A stretch of DNA of 64,000 nucleotides from Ilyomonas limi (GCF_005233845.1 NZ_SZQL01000010.1:124001-188000), one strand, 5' to 3'; positions 53,541-62,255 are shown, counted from the stretch's first letter. Program-made: numbers and translations. Notes: a model not told the origin generated them from the sequence alone.

Positions 53541-54158
53541 TCAACTCCTGTGCTGATTATTTTTCATGTATTCTGCAATTAATTGTTCGTTTGTGGGCTC
53601 GCTCTTTGAAAGTGCATTGATAATTTTCTTCCGTTCGTTTTCAGTCTTGTTTTGACTTAACTTTTTCTTTCCCTGTAATTCTGTTACCACCATGTCAAAC
53701 GCAACAATTCCTTTTGAAAGCCCGGCCTTATAATAATCTGGCAAATTGTTCCATTGGTGTTTATATTCAATCTCGTAGTTATCGATAGTTCTTTCAAGTA
53801 TTTCAAAGACTTTGCTGGTTTCTGTTATTAGTTCCCCTCGTCCATAAGCGTGTACCGAAATGTAGTTCCAGGTTGGTACATTTAATTCTTTGTCATAATG
53901 TTTGGGAGAAATGTAAGCGTGAGGTTCACTAAAAATTACTAGAATTTTATTATTCTCAATATCTTTCCACTGATCATTTGCTTTTGCAAAGTGTGAAGTC
54001 AGCACGATATTATCGTCCTGAATAGTTACGAGAAAAGGCAAGTGTGTTGCTATTGGTAAACTATTTTTTGCGGTAATAATTGTTGCAAAACTAAACCTCT
54101 TCATAAACGCAACAGCCTCTGTTTTATCCGTCAATAAATTGCTGTTTGGAATATACAT
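53541..54158 (-). CDS. PaiB-family FMN-binding protein
   Basis: FMN-binding split-barrel protein of 205 residues. Seen: MYIPNSNLLTDKTEAVAFM at the start, FATIITAKNSLPIATHLPF, the flavin-binding region GPHAYISP-like (SEPHAYISPKHY), VPTWNYISVHAYG, and a C-terminal GIVAFDMVVTELQGKKKLSQNK, all typical of PaiB, first described in Bacillus as a negative regulator of sporulation and protease genes. Here only flavin binding is a safe inference. Ends next to the frameshifted gene on the same strand. Confidence 0.88.
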   Translation of the reverse strand: MYIPNSNLLTDKTEAVAFMKRFSFATIITAKNSLPIATHLPFLVTIQDDNIVLTSHFAKANDQWKDIENNKILVIFSEPHAYISPKHYDKELNVPTWNYISVHAYGRGELITETSKVFEILERTIDNYEIEYKHQWNNLPDYYKAGLSKGIVAFDMVVTELQGKKKLSQNKTENERKKIINALSKSEPTNEQLIAEYMKNNQHRS

Positions 54159-54267
54159 GACTTTTCTTCCTGCTATTTTGGTTATTACGGTCGCTCACAA
54201 AATTACCAAACCCGTTTCCATTTCTGCTAACCAGAAACGCAAATGAAATTATACGTATGCAGCCATC

Positions 54268-54879
54268 TCACTTTATATAGGTATAAAACATTTTTTCACC
54301 TTCCAGATAACCCGTTAATTCATCTCCTACGGAACATTCGCCAACGCCTTCGGGTGTGCCGGTAAAAATAAGATCGCCAATATTAAGCGAGAAAAACCGG
54401 GATATATAAGTGATTAATTTAGGTATTGTGTACAACATATTGGCAGTATTGCCACGTTGTACTACTTCGCCATTACGCTCCAGGCTAAAATGAATTGGTC
54501 TGTTCAATGCTTCGGGTTTTATTTTTATAAATTCACCCGTTAATGCCGAGTTGTCCCATGCCTTGGCAATTTCCCATGGCAGCCCTTTCTTCTTCAGTTC
54601 GCGTTGCAGGTCGCGGGCTGTGAAATCTATACCCACCGTAATCGCATCCACATATTGCAGGGCATGATGCGGCTCAATATATTTACCATTTTTGCATACG
54701 CGCAGCACCAGCTCTGCCTCATAGTGCAGCTCGTTGGTAAACTCGGGATATATAAATGTAGGCGGCTGCGGGGTATATGCCGTTTTGGGTTTCATAAAAA
54801 TGACTGGCTCTTCCGGAATTTCGTTGTTTAATTCTTTGGCGTGTTCTGCATAGTTGCGCCCAACACAAAAAATTTTCAT
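54268..54879 (-). CDS. Fumarylacetoacetate hydrolase-family protein
   Basis: Metal-dependent hydrolase/isomerase/decarboxylase fold, 203 residues, the size of the compact FAHD1-like type. Seen: FCVGRNYAEHAKELNN at the N-terminus, EPVIFMKP, the metal-site Glu pair in NELHYEAELVLR, TVGIDFTARDLQ, and LIFTGTPEGVG near the end. FAHD1 relatives act on acylpyruvates or oxaloacetate; the substrate here is not clear. It begins 26 nt downstream of pth on the same strand, so the two are likely co-transcribed. Confidence 0.88.
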   Translation of the reverse strand: MKIFCVGRNYAEHAKELNNEIPEEPVIFMKPKTAYTPQPPTFIYPEFTNELHYEAELVLRVCKNGKYIEPHHALQYVDAITVGIDFTARDLQRELKKKGLPWEIAKAWDNSALTGEFIKIKPEALNRPIHFSLERNGEVVQRGNTANMLYTIPKLITYISRFFSLNIGDLIFTGTPEGVGECSVGDELTGYLEGEKMFYTYIK

Positions 54880-54904
54880 ATAAGGGTGGTTTCGGTTTTA
54901 AGGT

Positions 54905-55480
54905 TCAAGCAATCTCCATATTGTTGTACATATTCATCGTGCGTTCGATACCAATGGCAGCAAAGCTTTCAATGGCTTCCACTGCAACTTCAGTCTTTTT
55001 ATTCACTATCGGCAGTTCTTCTTTAAGCCATTTGCCCAGAACATATTCCACTTGCATTCCCTTTGGAAAATGGTTGCCAATTCCAAAGCGCAACCGTGGA
55101 TATTTATCGGTACCTAATGTTTGCTCAATATCCCGCAGGCCATTGTGTCCTGCCGCGCTTCCGGATGGACGGATGCGCATTTTGGTAAGTGGCAATGCAA
55201 TTTCATCTACAATGGTTAAGGTATGTTCGAGCAAAATCTTCTCTTTATCCATCCAGTATTTAAAAGCTTTTCCGCTGAGATTCATGTAGGTAGTTGGCTT
55301 AATGCAAATAAATGTTTTTCCTTTCCACTTTACTTCCGCTACCTCGGCCAGCCGGTCTGTTTTAAACATACCACTGTGCTTCAAAGCAAAGCTATTAACC
55401 ACATCAAAGCCAATATTGTGTCGTGTATGGGCGTATTCTGTTCCGATATTTCCTAAACCAACAATCAAAATTTTCGACAT
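54905..55480 (-). CDS. pth: Peptidyl-tRNA hydrolase
   Basis: Frees tRNA from peptidyl-tRNA that falls off the ribosome. 191 residues. Seen: VGLGNIGTEYAHTRHNIGFD with the catalytic His, KPTTYMNLSGKA, and GSAAGHNGLRDIEQTLGTD, RLRFGIG. Standard length and complete. Separated from rplY upstream by a 391-nt structured gap, although both genes lie on the same strand and are often neighbours. Confidence 0.95.
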   Translation of the reverse strand: MSKILIVGLGNIGTEYAHTRHNIGFDVVNSFALKHSGMFKTDRLAEVAEVKWKGKTFICIKPTTYMNLSGKAFKYWMDKEKILLEHTLTIVDEIALPLTKMRIRPSGSAAGHNGLRDIEQTLGTDKYPRLRFGIGNHFPKGMQVEYVLGKWLKEELPIVNKKTEVAVEAIESFAAIGIERTMNMYNNMEIA

Positions 55481-55580
55481 ATAAATTTACGTTTAAACAG
55501 CATTGCACAAAATGTTTTGTCTCACTTTGATAAAATAAATTCAAAGTGGAACAATAAGTTGTTTTATTATTTGAGCATGC

Positions 55581-55648
55581 CCCGCAGCGGTTCACAGTTT
55601 GGCAACTTTCTACTGTAAGCAGCAGGTTGTAAACTTTTCCGCCGCGGG
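55581..55648. repeat. Long nested GC-rich stem-loop
   Basis: Outer arms CCCGCAGCGG (55581-55590) and CCGCCGCGGG (55639-55648) pair at 9 of 10 positions; middle arms AGTTTGGCAAC and GTTGTAAACT pair with one bulge; inner CTACTG/CAGCAG closes a TAAG loop. Either a palindromic REP-like element or a structured RNA; strand unknown. Confidence 0.6.
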
Positions 55649-55806
55649 CCGGCTTTCCGCTACTATTCGGGCACAAACTCCGCTGCTACGGCGTTATATC
55701 TTCCCATACATCATTACATCATACACAAACATCCCATCTCATCCGTACATGAATATACGTGCCACCTCTGTCTGCCAGCAGGCAGGCATGTGTTATAAAT
55801 CCATAC

Positions 55807-55842
55807 AAAACAAAGCCCCGCATACAAGCAGGGCTTTGTTTT
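55807..55842 (-). terminator. Terminator of rplY
   Basis: AAAACAAAGCCC (55807-55818) pairs with GGGCTTTGTTTT (55831-55842), 12-nt loop, 30 nt past the rplY stop. Confidence 0.85.
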
Positions 55843-55871
55843 TTTGAAAACGTTGAATACAATAATAAATA

Positions 55872-56462
55872 CTATTTTTTCTTTTCTTCTTTTGCTGCAG
55901 CAGATTCTTCCTGCTTCAACTGGCGGGTAAGCACAACCGATGCAATAGGAATACGTGGAGAGTTTAAGATTTCCAGGTTTGGTTCTTTTACATCTTCCAC
56001 ACGGATGTTCCCATTTAAATCCAGGTTGGTAATATCCACTTCAATGTGCTCTTTCAGGTCTTTTGGCAAAGCCTTTACTTTTAAAGCATTCATCTTTGTA
56101 ATAAGCTTACCACCAGCCTTTACACCCACCGATACACCCGTAAACTTAAGAGGCAAAGTAGCAACCACTTTTTTATCTTCTACCAGTTCCAGCAGGTCTA
56201 TGTGGTTCAGCTTATCGCTTACTTTGTCAAACTGCAGATCCTTCATAATGCAGGTGTAGCTGCTGCCATCTACATTTACCTGTGCTAACTGAAACTCGCC
56301 TGTGTAAACCAAAGGTTTTAACGCTTTGGCAGAAGTGTAGAAGTTAACTTCATTGGCACCCCCGTAAATTACACCTGGCACGTTATCCTGAGAGCGGAGC
56401 TGGCGGGTGGCTTTTTTGCCGCTTTCGGTCCTCAGGTGACCTTCGATTGTAATTGTCTTCAT
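55872..56462 (-). CDS. rplY: 50S ribosomal protein L25 (CTC type)
   Basis: 5S rRNA-binding ribosomal protein, 196 residues, the long CTC form with an added C-terminal beta domain. Seen: the N-terminal L25 domain (ITIEGHLRTESGKKATRQLR, NVPGVIYGG, HIDLLEL) at about 1-95, then the TL5/CTC-type C-terminal domain (PLKFTGVSVGVKAGGKL, DLKEHIEVDI), and a Lys/Glu-rich tail. It follows prs by 77 nt on the same strand; prs-rplY-pth order is common in bacteria. Confidence 0.94.
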   Translation of the reverse strand: MKTITIEGHLRTESGKKATRQLRSQDNVPGVIYGGANEVNFYTSAKALKPLVYTGEFQLAQVNVDGSSYTCIMKDLQFDKVSDKLNHIDLLELVEDKKVVATLPLKFTGVSVGVKAGGKLITKMNALKVKALPKDLKEHIEVDITNLDLNGNIRVEDVKEPNLEILNSPRIPIASVVLTRQLKQEESAAAKEEKKK

Positions 56463-56489
56463 TGTTATAATTGATTAAAAAATTAATAC

Positions 56490-56553
56490 TTTTTGTTTGC
56501 TGCTTACAGCTTCTGCTTGCTTCTTGTCTCTCGTACCTCCTACCTGATTCCCC
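56490..56553. repeat. Heptad repeat running into the 3' end of prs
   Basis: TTTGCTG, CTTACAG, CTTCTGC, TTGCTTC, TTGTCTC, TCGTACC, TCCTACC and TGATTCC follow in strict 7-nt register. The right end (56540-56553) encodes the last residues and stop of prs. Confidence 0.6.
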
Positions 56554-57493
56554 TCAACTGAGAATGAATAAACAGGCTGGTGATACTTTTATTTTCGTAT
56601 GCATTGCGGATGGCAATGGCAAATAAATCGGCTACCGAAATCACTTTTATCTTTTGGCTTTCTCTCTTCAATGGTATCGTATCACAAACCACCAATTCTT
56701 CCAACACACTGTTTTCTATTGTTTGATAAGCGTTACCGCTGAGTATTGGGTGCGTACATAATGCGCGTACGCTGGTTGCACCTTTATCTTTCAATAGTTT
56801 TGCCGCTTTTGCCAGTGTGCCGCCGGTATCGCAAATATCATCTATCAGTATAATGTCCTTGCCAGCTACTTCACCTATTACCACCATGCTTGCTATTTCA
56901 TTTGCCCGCTTGCGATGCTTATCGCAAATCACCATATCGGCACTGAAATAAGAGGCAATTTCCCTTACCCGATTGGTACTTCCTACGTCGGGGGCGGCAA
57001 AGGTAAGGTTTTCCAACTTTAATTGTTCAATATAAGGGATAAATATGGCAGAACTGTCCAGATGGTCAACCGGGATATCGAAGAACGCCTGAATTTGTGC
57101 GGCATGTAAATCCATAGTTATTACGCGGTTGGCGCCAGCAGCTTCCACCAGTGTGGCTACCAGTTTTGCACCTATAGCTACCCGCGGCTTATCTTTTCTG
57201 TCCTGCCGCGAAAAGCCGTAATACGGCATCACCGCTATAATTTTATACGCACTTGCCCGCTTGGCTGCATCTATCATCAGCAGGAGCTCCATCAGGTTAT
57301 CTGTTGGGGCAAACGTGCTTTGTATCAGAAATACATAATCACCGCGTATGCTTTCTAAAAAAACAGGCTGAAACTCGCCATCGCTAAACTTTTGAATATT
57401 AATCTTGCCGAGCGGCGCACCAAAGCGCAGCGCTATCTTCTTTGCAAGCTCCTCAGAGCCAGTGCCTGAAAAAATTTTTACCGAAGGATTCAT
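56540..57493 (-). CDS. prs: Ribose-phosphate pyrophosphokinase
   Basis: Makes PRPP from ribose 5-phosphate and ATP for purine, pyrimidine, NAD and histidine synthesis. 317 residues. Seen: FSDGEFQP, the catalytic flexible loop region YGFSRQDRKDKPR, DLHAAQIQAFFDIPVDHL, KHRKRAN, and the PRPP loop DDICDTGGTLAKAA. The family usually ends near SVSSLF; here ITSLF is followed by about nine residues (IHSQLRGIR), the last of which come from the adjoining heptad repeat. Confidence 0.95.
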   Translation of the reverse strand: MNPSVKIFSGTGSEELAKKIALRFGAPLGKINIQKFSDGEFQPVFLESIRGDYVFLIQSTFAPTDNLMELLLMIDAAKRASAYKIIAVMPYYGFSRQDRKDKPRVAIGAKLVATLVEAAGANRVITMDLHAAQIQAFFDIPVDHLDSSAIFIPYIEQLKLENLTFAAPDVGSTNRVREIASYFSADMVICDKHRKRANEIASMVVIGEVAGKDIILIDDICDTGGTLAKAAKLLKDKGATSVRALCTHPILSGNAYQTIENSVLEELVVCDTIPLKRESQKIKVISVADLFAIAIRNAYENKSITSLFIHSQLRGIR

Positions 57494-57561
57494 AGCTGGA
57501 TATAAGCGGCGAAGATAATTACAAAAGGAATTTGTATTTTGATGCCGTTTTATTTTTTACC

Positions 57562-58251
57562 ATGACTAACGCAACAATAAAAAACTGGGCGGAAGATGAC
57601 CGTCCGCGCGAGAAAATGATGCTGAAAGGCGCTGAAGCCCTGAGTAATGCAGAACTTTTAGCTATATTAATTAACAATGGCACGCGCGACCAAAGTGCTG
57701 TGGATGTATGCAAAAGCTTGTTAAATAAAGTTGACAACGATTTAAACCGCCTTGGCCGACTTTCTATAAAAGAACTATTAAAATTAAAAATAAAAGGTAT
57801 TGGCGAAGCTAAAGCAATAAGCATTGCCGCTGCTTTGGAGTTGGGCATTCGCCGCGATGCTGCCGAGAAGAAAAGAGATACCATTACGCACAGCCGTGAT
57901 GTAGCTGCATTTTTAAAAGCCAAACTGCAATACAAAAAGCACGAAGTATTTGCGGTGTTGTTTCTTAACCAGGCAAATAAAATTATGCATTACGAAGTGC
58001 TGAGCGAAGGCGGCATTACCGGCACGGTAGCTGACCCGAGAATTATATTGAAGAAAGCACTTTCGCACGATGCGGTAAATATCATCCTTTGCCACAATCA
58101 TCCCAGCGGCTCTTTTAAGCCCAGCCGTGCCGACCGCGATCTGACTGCCAAAATAAAAGATGCAGCAGCCATGCTGGATATGACCGTGCTCGACCACATT
58201 ATTGTAAGCGAAGACGGACATTACAGCTTTGCCGATGAAGGTATTTTGTAA
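57562..58251 (+). CDS. radC: RadC/UPF0758 family JAB-domain protein
   Basis: 229 residues from the Met at 57562; ten more codons are open upstream, but they lie in the divergent promoter region. Seen: an N-terminal helix-hairpin-helix (LSNAELLAILINNG, KIKGIGEAKAISIAAALELG) and a C-terminal JAB/MPN metalloprotein domain with HNHPSGSFKPSRAD, a full metal-binding motif. Despite the name, a DNA-repair role has not been upheld; the function is unknown. Divergent from prs. Confidence 0.9.
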   Translation: MTNATIKNWAEDDRPREKMMLKGAEALSNAELLAILINNGTRDQSAVDVCKSLLNKVDNDLNRLGRLSIKELLKLKIKGIGEAKAISIAAALELGIRRDAAEKKRDTITHSRDVAAFLKAKLQYKKHEVFAVLFLNQANKIMHYEVLSEGGITGTVADPRIILKKALSHDAVNIILCHNHPSGSFKPSRADRDLTAKIKDAAAMLDMTVLDHIIVSEDGHYSFADEGIL

Positions 58252-58400
58252 AATAAGAGTTGTTGAATTACAGCGATATAGAAGTTAATGCACTCACGAA
58301 GCCCTCTTACCAGCTATAGAACACTGCATTATTAAGTACTGTTATTAATCCGGTAGATCATAAAATCTTTCCAAATCTCCATCTGAATGCTAACAATCAT

Positions 58401-58408
58401 TAGTTTTG
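58401..58408 (+). promoter_or_regulatory. -7 box of the acyl-CoA dehydrogenase gene
   Basis: TAGTTTTG ends 18 nt before the ATG at 58427 and overlaps an upstream TTG (58406), ruling that start out. Confidence 0.5.
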
Positions 58409-58426
58409 ATTTTTATAGATGAAATT

Positions 58427-59581
58427 ATGAACCTGCAACTGACTGAAGAACAATTAATGATTAAGCAAGCGGCGCACTATTTTGCCGTAAATGAATGTTT
58501 GCCCGGCGTAATAGCAAGAGACGAACAACAACGTTTCCCGTACGAACAAATAAAAATGCTGGCACAGCTTGGCTTTATGGGTATGATGATTAAGCCGGAA
58601 TATGGTGGTGCGGGTTTGAACACAGTAAGCTATGTGCTGGCAATGGAAGAAATTTGTAAAATAGACGCCAGTACAGGCGTGGTAATGAGTGTAAATAATA
58701 GCCTGGTCTGTTCTGGTTTGCAGGAGTTTGGCACCGAAGCACAAAAAGAACAATACTTAGCGCCACTGGCGCAAGGAATAAAAGATGATAAATTATATAT
58801 CGGCGCTTTTTTATTAAGCGAACCCGAAGCAGGCAGCGATGCAACGCATCAAAAAACAACTGCCGAAGATAAGGGTGATTTTTACTTATTAAACGGTACT
58901 AAAAACTGGATAACCAACGGCTCTACGGCAAGCGTGTATCTGGTAATGGCGCAAACAGATAGTAGCAAAGGTGCACATGGTATCAGTGCTTTTATTGTAG
59001 AAAAGCATTGGAAAGGGATAACCGTAGCTGCTAAAGAAAATAAGATGGGCATTCGTGCCAGCGATACCTGCAGCATTTTGTTTAATGATGTAGCAGTGCC
59101 AAAACAAAACCGTATAGGAGCGGAGGGTTTTGGGTTTACATTCGCCATGAAAGTATTAGCCGGAGGCCGCATTGGTATTGCATCGCAGGCAATGGGCATT
59201 GCTGCCGGTGCTTATGAGTTATCATTAAAATATGCCAATACACGTAAAGCTTTTGGTGGTGAATTAAGCAAGCACCAGGCTATACAATTTAAGCTTGCAG
59301 ATATGGCTACACGTGTAGAGGCTGCACGCATGCTGTGTTTGAAAGCGGCTTGGGAAAAAGATAGTAATTTGGATTACTCACTTAGCTCCTCCATGGCAAA
59401 AGTATATGCCAGCGAAACAGCAATGTGGGTAACTACTGAGGCTGTGCAGATACATGGTGGTTATGGCTATGTAAAAGAATATCATGTGGAGCGCATGATG
59501 CGCGATGCCAAAATAACACAGATATACGAAGGTACCAGCGAAGTGCAGCGTATTGTTATCAGCCGGAAAATTTTACGATAA
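58427..59581 (+). CDS. Short/medium-chain acyl-CoA dehydrogenase
   Basis: FAD enzyme for the first step of beta-oxidation, 384 residues. Seen: MNLQLTEEQLMIKQ at the start, GMMIKPEYGGAGLNT, flavin motif FLLSEPEAGSDA, NWITNGSTAS, QAMGIAAGAYELSLKYA, HGGYGYVKEYHVERMMRD and the YEGTSEVQRIVISRK tail, whose Glu is the likely catalytic base. This matches butyryl-CoA/short-chain enzymes rather than the glutaryl-CoA enzyme at 17080. Monocistronic. Confidence 0.9.
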   Translation: MNLQLTEEQLMIKQAAHYFAVNECLPGVIARDEQQRFPYEQIKMLAQLGFMGMMIKPEYGGAGLNTVSYVLAMEEICKIDASTGVVMSVNNSLVCSGLQEFGTEAQKEQYLAPLAQGIKDDKLYIGAFLLSEPEAGSDATHQKTTAEDKGDFYLLNGTKNWITNGSTASVYLVMAQTDSSKGAHGISAFIVEKHWKGITVAAKENKMGIRASDTCSILFNDVAVPKQNRIGAEGFGFTFAMKVLAGGRIGIASQAMGIAAGAYELSLKYANTRKAFGGELSKHQAIQFKLADMATRVEAARMLCLKAAWEKDSNLDYSLSSSMAKVYASETAMWVTTEAVQIHGGYGYVKEYHVERMMRDAKITQIYEGTSEVQRIVISRKILR

Positions 59582-59649
59582 GTATTTTCTTTCATAAACT
59601 CGTATTCTCATTCGTGTAATAATGTTTTATTTGTGCATTCGTCTTTATC

Positions 59650-60798
59650 ATGCGCAAGTATTTTTTCTTCATCTTTTTGCTCCTTATTTCGCTGCATTCA
59701 TCTGCGCAGGATAGTGCATTGATGAGTGAATTAATGAAAAGGATTGCTGCACATCAGGTAAATAATAATAGCTTTTTTGTTAATGGTATTTTTCCTTCGT
59801 ATATCTCTAATCAACTTCATTTTAGTGAGCGTAAAAAAGACAATAATATTTTCTTTACTGCATTGATTGATTATACACTCCGCAACCTTCGTTCAAAACA
59901 CCTAATTAATCCTACTCCGTACGATAGCATTCATGTACAAGCTTCAACTGCTTATACTTATTTTAAGAATAAAAAAGGGCGCACTACCTACAACTTTTGG
60001 CGTACAGATAGCGCGTATATTTTCCCTTATACTAACTGGATTCATAAGATGAAAAAGAATACGGCTTTGCCCGATGACATGGATGATACCGTATTGAGTT
60101 TGCTGGCGCAAAATGCAGACAGTGCAAGGGCCTCAGCGGTGCACAAGGAGATGCAGTATTACATTAATAAGAATAAGGAGAACGCAAAAGCTATTAATAA
60201 AAACTATCGAAAATATGCAGCTTATTCGGTGTGGTACGGCAAAGATTTTCCAGTTGTTTTTGATGTATGTGTATTGAGCAATGTTTTACATTTTGTGCAG
60301 TATTACAACTTGCAGTGGACTGCTGCCGATAGTGCCAGCCTGCAGATAATTATACAATCAATTACCAGTGGCGATTATATTAAAAAGCCAGTTTCCATCT
60401 CGCCTTATTATGGTAATACATCCATCATATTGTATCATCTTTCAAGGCTGATGAGCAATAAGCCTATACCGCAATTGGAAGTGTTGAAAATTGCATTAAT
60501 AACAACTGCTGTACGTCAATTTGCACAAACAAATAATCCGTTGGAAAAGGCTATTCTCTGCACGGCTATTATGCGTTGGGGCTATGTTCCGCCGGCATTT
60601 AAGATACCCAACATTGATGCCATCGAGCAAAACGATTTACCCTTTTTTATCGGTAATATTCCTTCTTATTTTCCGCTGCCAATAAGGAAAATTTTTACGC
60701 GCAAAGGCTGGGGCTTGTTCTATCATTATTGTCCTGCTTACAACGATGCTTTGTTTGTAGAATACTTAGCATTAAGAAGATATTTAATCGCTAATTAA
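59650..60798 (+). CDS. Secreted protein of unknown function with a PDDMDDT motif
   Basis: 382 residues with a signal peptide (FFFIFLLLISLHSSAQ). I do not recognise a named family. Seen: mostly helical sequence, a TYNFWRTD segment, LPDDMDDTVLSLLA at about 140-153, a Lys/Asn-rich helix, and YYGNTSIILYHLSRL later. The D-D-x-D-D-T motif followed by helices recalls helical-toroid proteins of the terpene-cyclase/prenyltransferase fold, where Asp-rich motifs bind substrate, but this is only a resemblance. Monocistronic, between an acyl-CoA dehydrogenase gene and convergent lysC. Confidence 0.6.
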   Translation: MRKYFFFIFLLLISLHSSAQDSALMSELMKRIAAHQVNNNSFFVNGIFPSYISNQLHFSERKKDNNIFFTALIDYTLRNLRSKHLINPTPYDSIHVQASTAYTYFKNKKGRTTYNFWRTDSAYIFPYTNWIHKMKKNTALPDDMDDTVLSLLAQNADSARASAVHKEMQYYINKNKENAKAINKNYRKYAAYSVWYGKDFPVVFDVCVLSNVLHFVQYYNLQWTAADSASLQIIIQSITSGDYIKKPVSISPYYGNTSIILYHLSRLMSNKPIPQLEVLKIALITTAVRQFAQTNNPLEKAILCTAIMRWGYVPPAFKIPNIDAIEQNDLPFFIGNIPSYFPLPIRKIFTRKGWGLFYHYCPAYNDALFVEYLALRRYLIAN

Positions 60799-60824
60799 AC
60801 TGACGAATTCCGGATTGCAGATTA

Positions 60825-60955
60825 TGCTGATAAGTAACTGATTTAACTGATAGTAAATTATAATGGCAGCTTTATAAACCATACATATTCTATTCTTATG
60901 CTTGTAGTTTACATCTGGCTAATAGCTTGTGGCTTATAGCTCATGGTTCACAACT
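60825..60955. repeat. CTGATA-type and AGC-type repeats
   Basis: CTGATAAGTAA, CTGATTTAA and CTGATAGTAAA at 60828-60858, then heptads TGTAGTT, GGCTAAT, AGCTTGT, GGCTTAT, AGCTCAT and GGTTCAC at about 60904-60952, filling the gap between two convergent genes. Confidence 0.5.
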
Positions 60956-60958
60956 TCT

Positions 60959-62221
60959 CTACACATACAACACCTGCACCGTTTCTTTTGTTTGCTGTTG
61001 CAGCAAAATATTTTTTCCCGATAGCATAGTATTCATCAGGTCTTTGGTGAAATGCCGGATGGTGAGCAAGGTTAAATTTTTTACCACCTGTACGTCAAAC
61101 AATTGAGACGCTTCTGCAGCCAACTGATCTGTTTTATCGCTTTTATCATCCATGCACAATTGCACATTGATGGCGCCGGTTTGAATGAGGTTGGGTTTAA
61201 TTTTTAATTGTCCAAAAAGGTTGTATAAGCGGCTCATAGGCGCTTCGCCAACAAACGAAAAATCCTGCGTGCTCAGGTGTAGCAAAGCCTGATTATTTTT
61301 TAGAATAATAATGGGCGGTAAGTTTTTTACCTGCTTATTATAAATGATAGTGCCGGGCAACCGAATGTCCAAGAAACATTTTACATGCAATGGTATGCTT
61401 TTGTTTTGCAAAGGCTTAATGGTTTTTGGATGAATAACCTGTGCACCATAATAAGCCATTTCAATCACTTCGGCAAAGCTTAATTCTTTAATCAGTTGTG
61501 CATCGCTAAAAATTTTTGGATCGGCATTCATCACACCTTCCACATCTTTCCAGATAGTAAGGCTTTCTGCATCTAAAATATTAGCAAAAATAGCAGCCGT
61601 AAAATCACTGCCTTCGCGCCCCAGTGTAGTACTTTCGTTTTCATCGGTGCTGCCTACAAAGCCTTGCGTGATAGCGATATTGTTCTCCCTAAAAAGCGGC
61701 TGCACCCATTCTTTTGTTTTTGCTTCCGTTACTGTCCAGTCTATCGTTGCATCACGAAAATTATCATCGGTGCGTATCACATCGCGCACATCTATCCATT
61801 TATTAGCTATGCCTGTCTCCCGCAAATAATGACTTACAATGCAGGTGCTCAGCATTTCGCCCACACATACTACCTGATCGTAATAATAATCGTATGGCTT
61901 GGAAGGTTTATCGTGCAGGAGCCACTCAACCTCTGTAAAAAAATCGGTAAGTTTTGCTAAACACGCATTGTAATGTGTAACCAGTAAATACTTGGCGGTT
62001 GTAATGTGTTGTTGCTTAATCACATCAAACAGGCGCAGGCTTTCCACTGTGTTGCCGGCATAAAAAGCTTCCGCTACTTTTTCCAATGCGTTGGTGGTTT
62101 TACCCATTGCCGAAATAATCACCATCAGCTGTTCGCCGTTATATTCCTGTAGTATATTGCCTACATTATGAATCCGATCCACCGTGCTTACGCTCGCACC
62201 ACCAAATTTGAAAACTTTCAT
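60959..62221 (-). CDS. lysC: Aspartate kinase
   Basis: Phosphorylates aspartate, the entry to lysine, threonine, methionine and diaminopimelate. 420 residues, monofunctional, with no homoserine dehydrogenase domain. Seen: MKVFKFGGASVST, ISAMGKTTNAL, the GREGSDFTAAIFA ATP/aspartate site, WKDVEGVMNADPKI, and a shortened C-terminal ACT region (about 300-420). Feedback by an end product is likely from the ACT region. A -7 box (TATCTTTG, 62256-62263) lies 34 nt upstream of the ATG. Confidence 0.93.
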   Translation of the reverse strand: MKVFKFGGASVSTVDRIHNVGNILQEYNGEQLMVIISAMGKTTNALEKVAEAFYAGNTVESLRLFDVIKQQHITTAKYLLVTHYNACLAKLTDFFTEVEWLLHDKPSKPYDYYYDQVVCVGEMLSTCIVSHYLRETGIANKWIDVRDVIRTDDNFRDATIDWTVTEAKTKEWVQPLFRENNIAITQGFVGSTDENESTTLGREGSDFTAAIFANILDAESLTIWKDVEGVMNADPKIFSDAQLIKELSFAEVIEMAYYGAQVIHPKTIKPLQNKSIPLHVKCFLDIRLPGTIIYNKQVKNLPPIIILKNNQALLHLSTQDFSFVGEAPMSRLYNLFGQLKIKPNLIQTGAINVQLCMDDKSDKTDQLAAEASQLFDVQVVKNLTLLTIRHFTKDLMNTMLSGKNILLQQQTKETVQVLYV

Positions 62222-62255
62222 CTATACTAATTAATGCTTTGAATGCAAAGAGCAG

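Larger units (their letters stand above)
55481..55871. other. Structured intergenic region between pth and rplY
   Basis: No gene. Holds a GC-rich 68-nt stem-loop (55581-55648), a further GC-rich tract to about 55705, a CTGCCAGCAGGCAGGCA inverted repeat near 55771-55787, and the rplY terminator (55807-55842). Confidence 0.6.

Noticed and set aside
55759-56259. 166-residue reading frame antisense to rplY
   Set aside because: It lies over ribosomal protein L25 and the rplY terminator; no protein-like motif.
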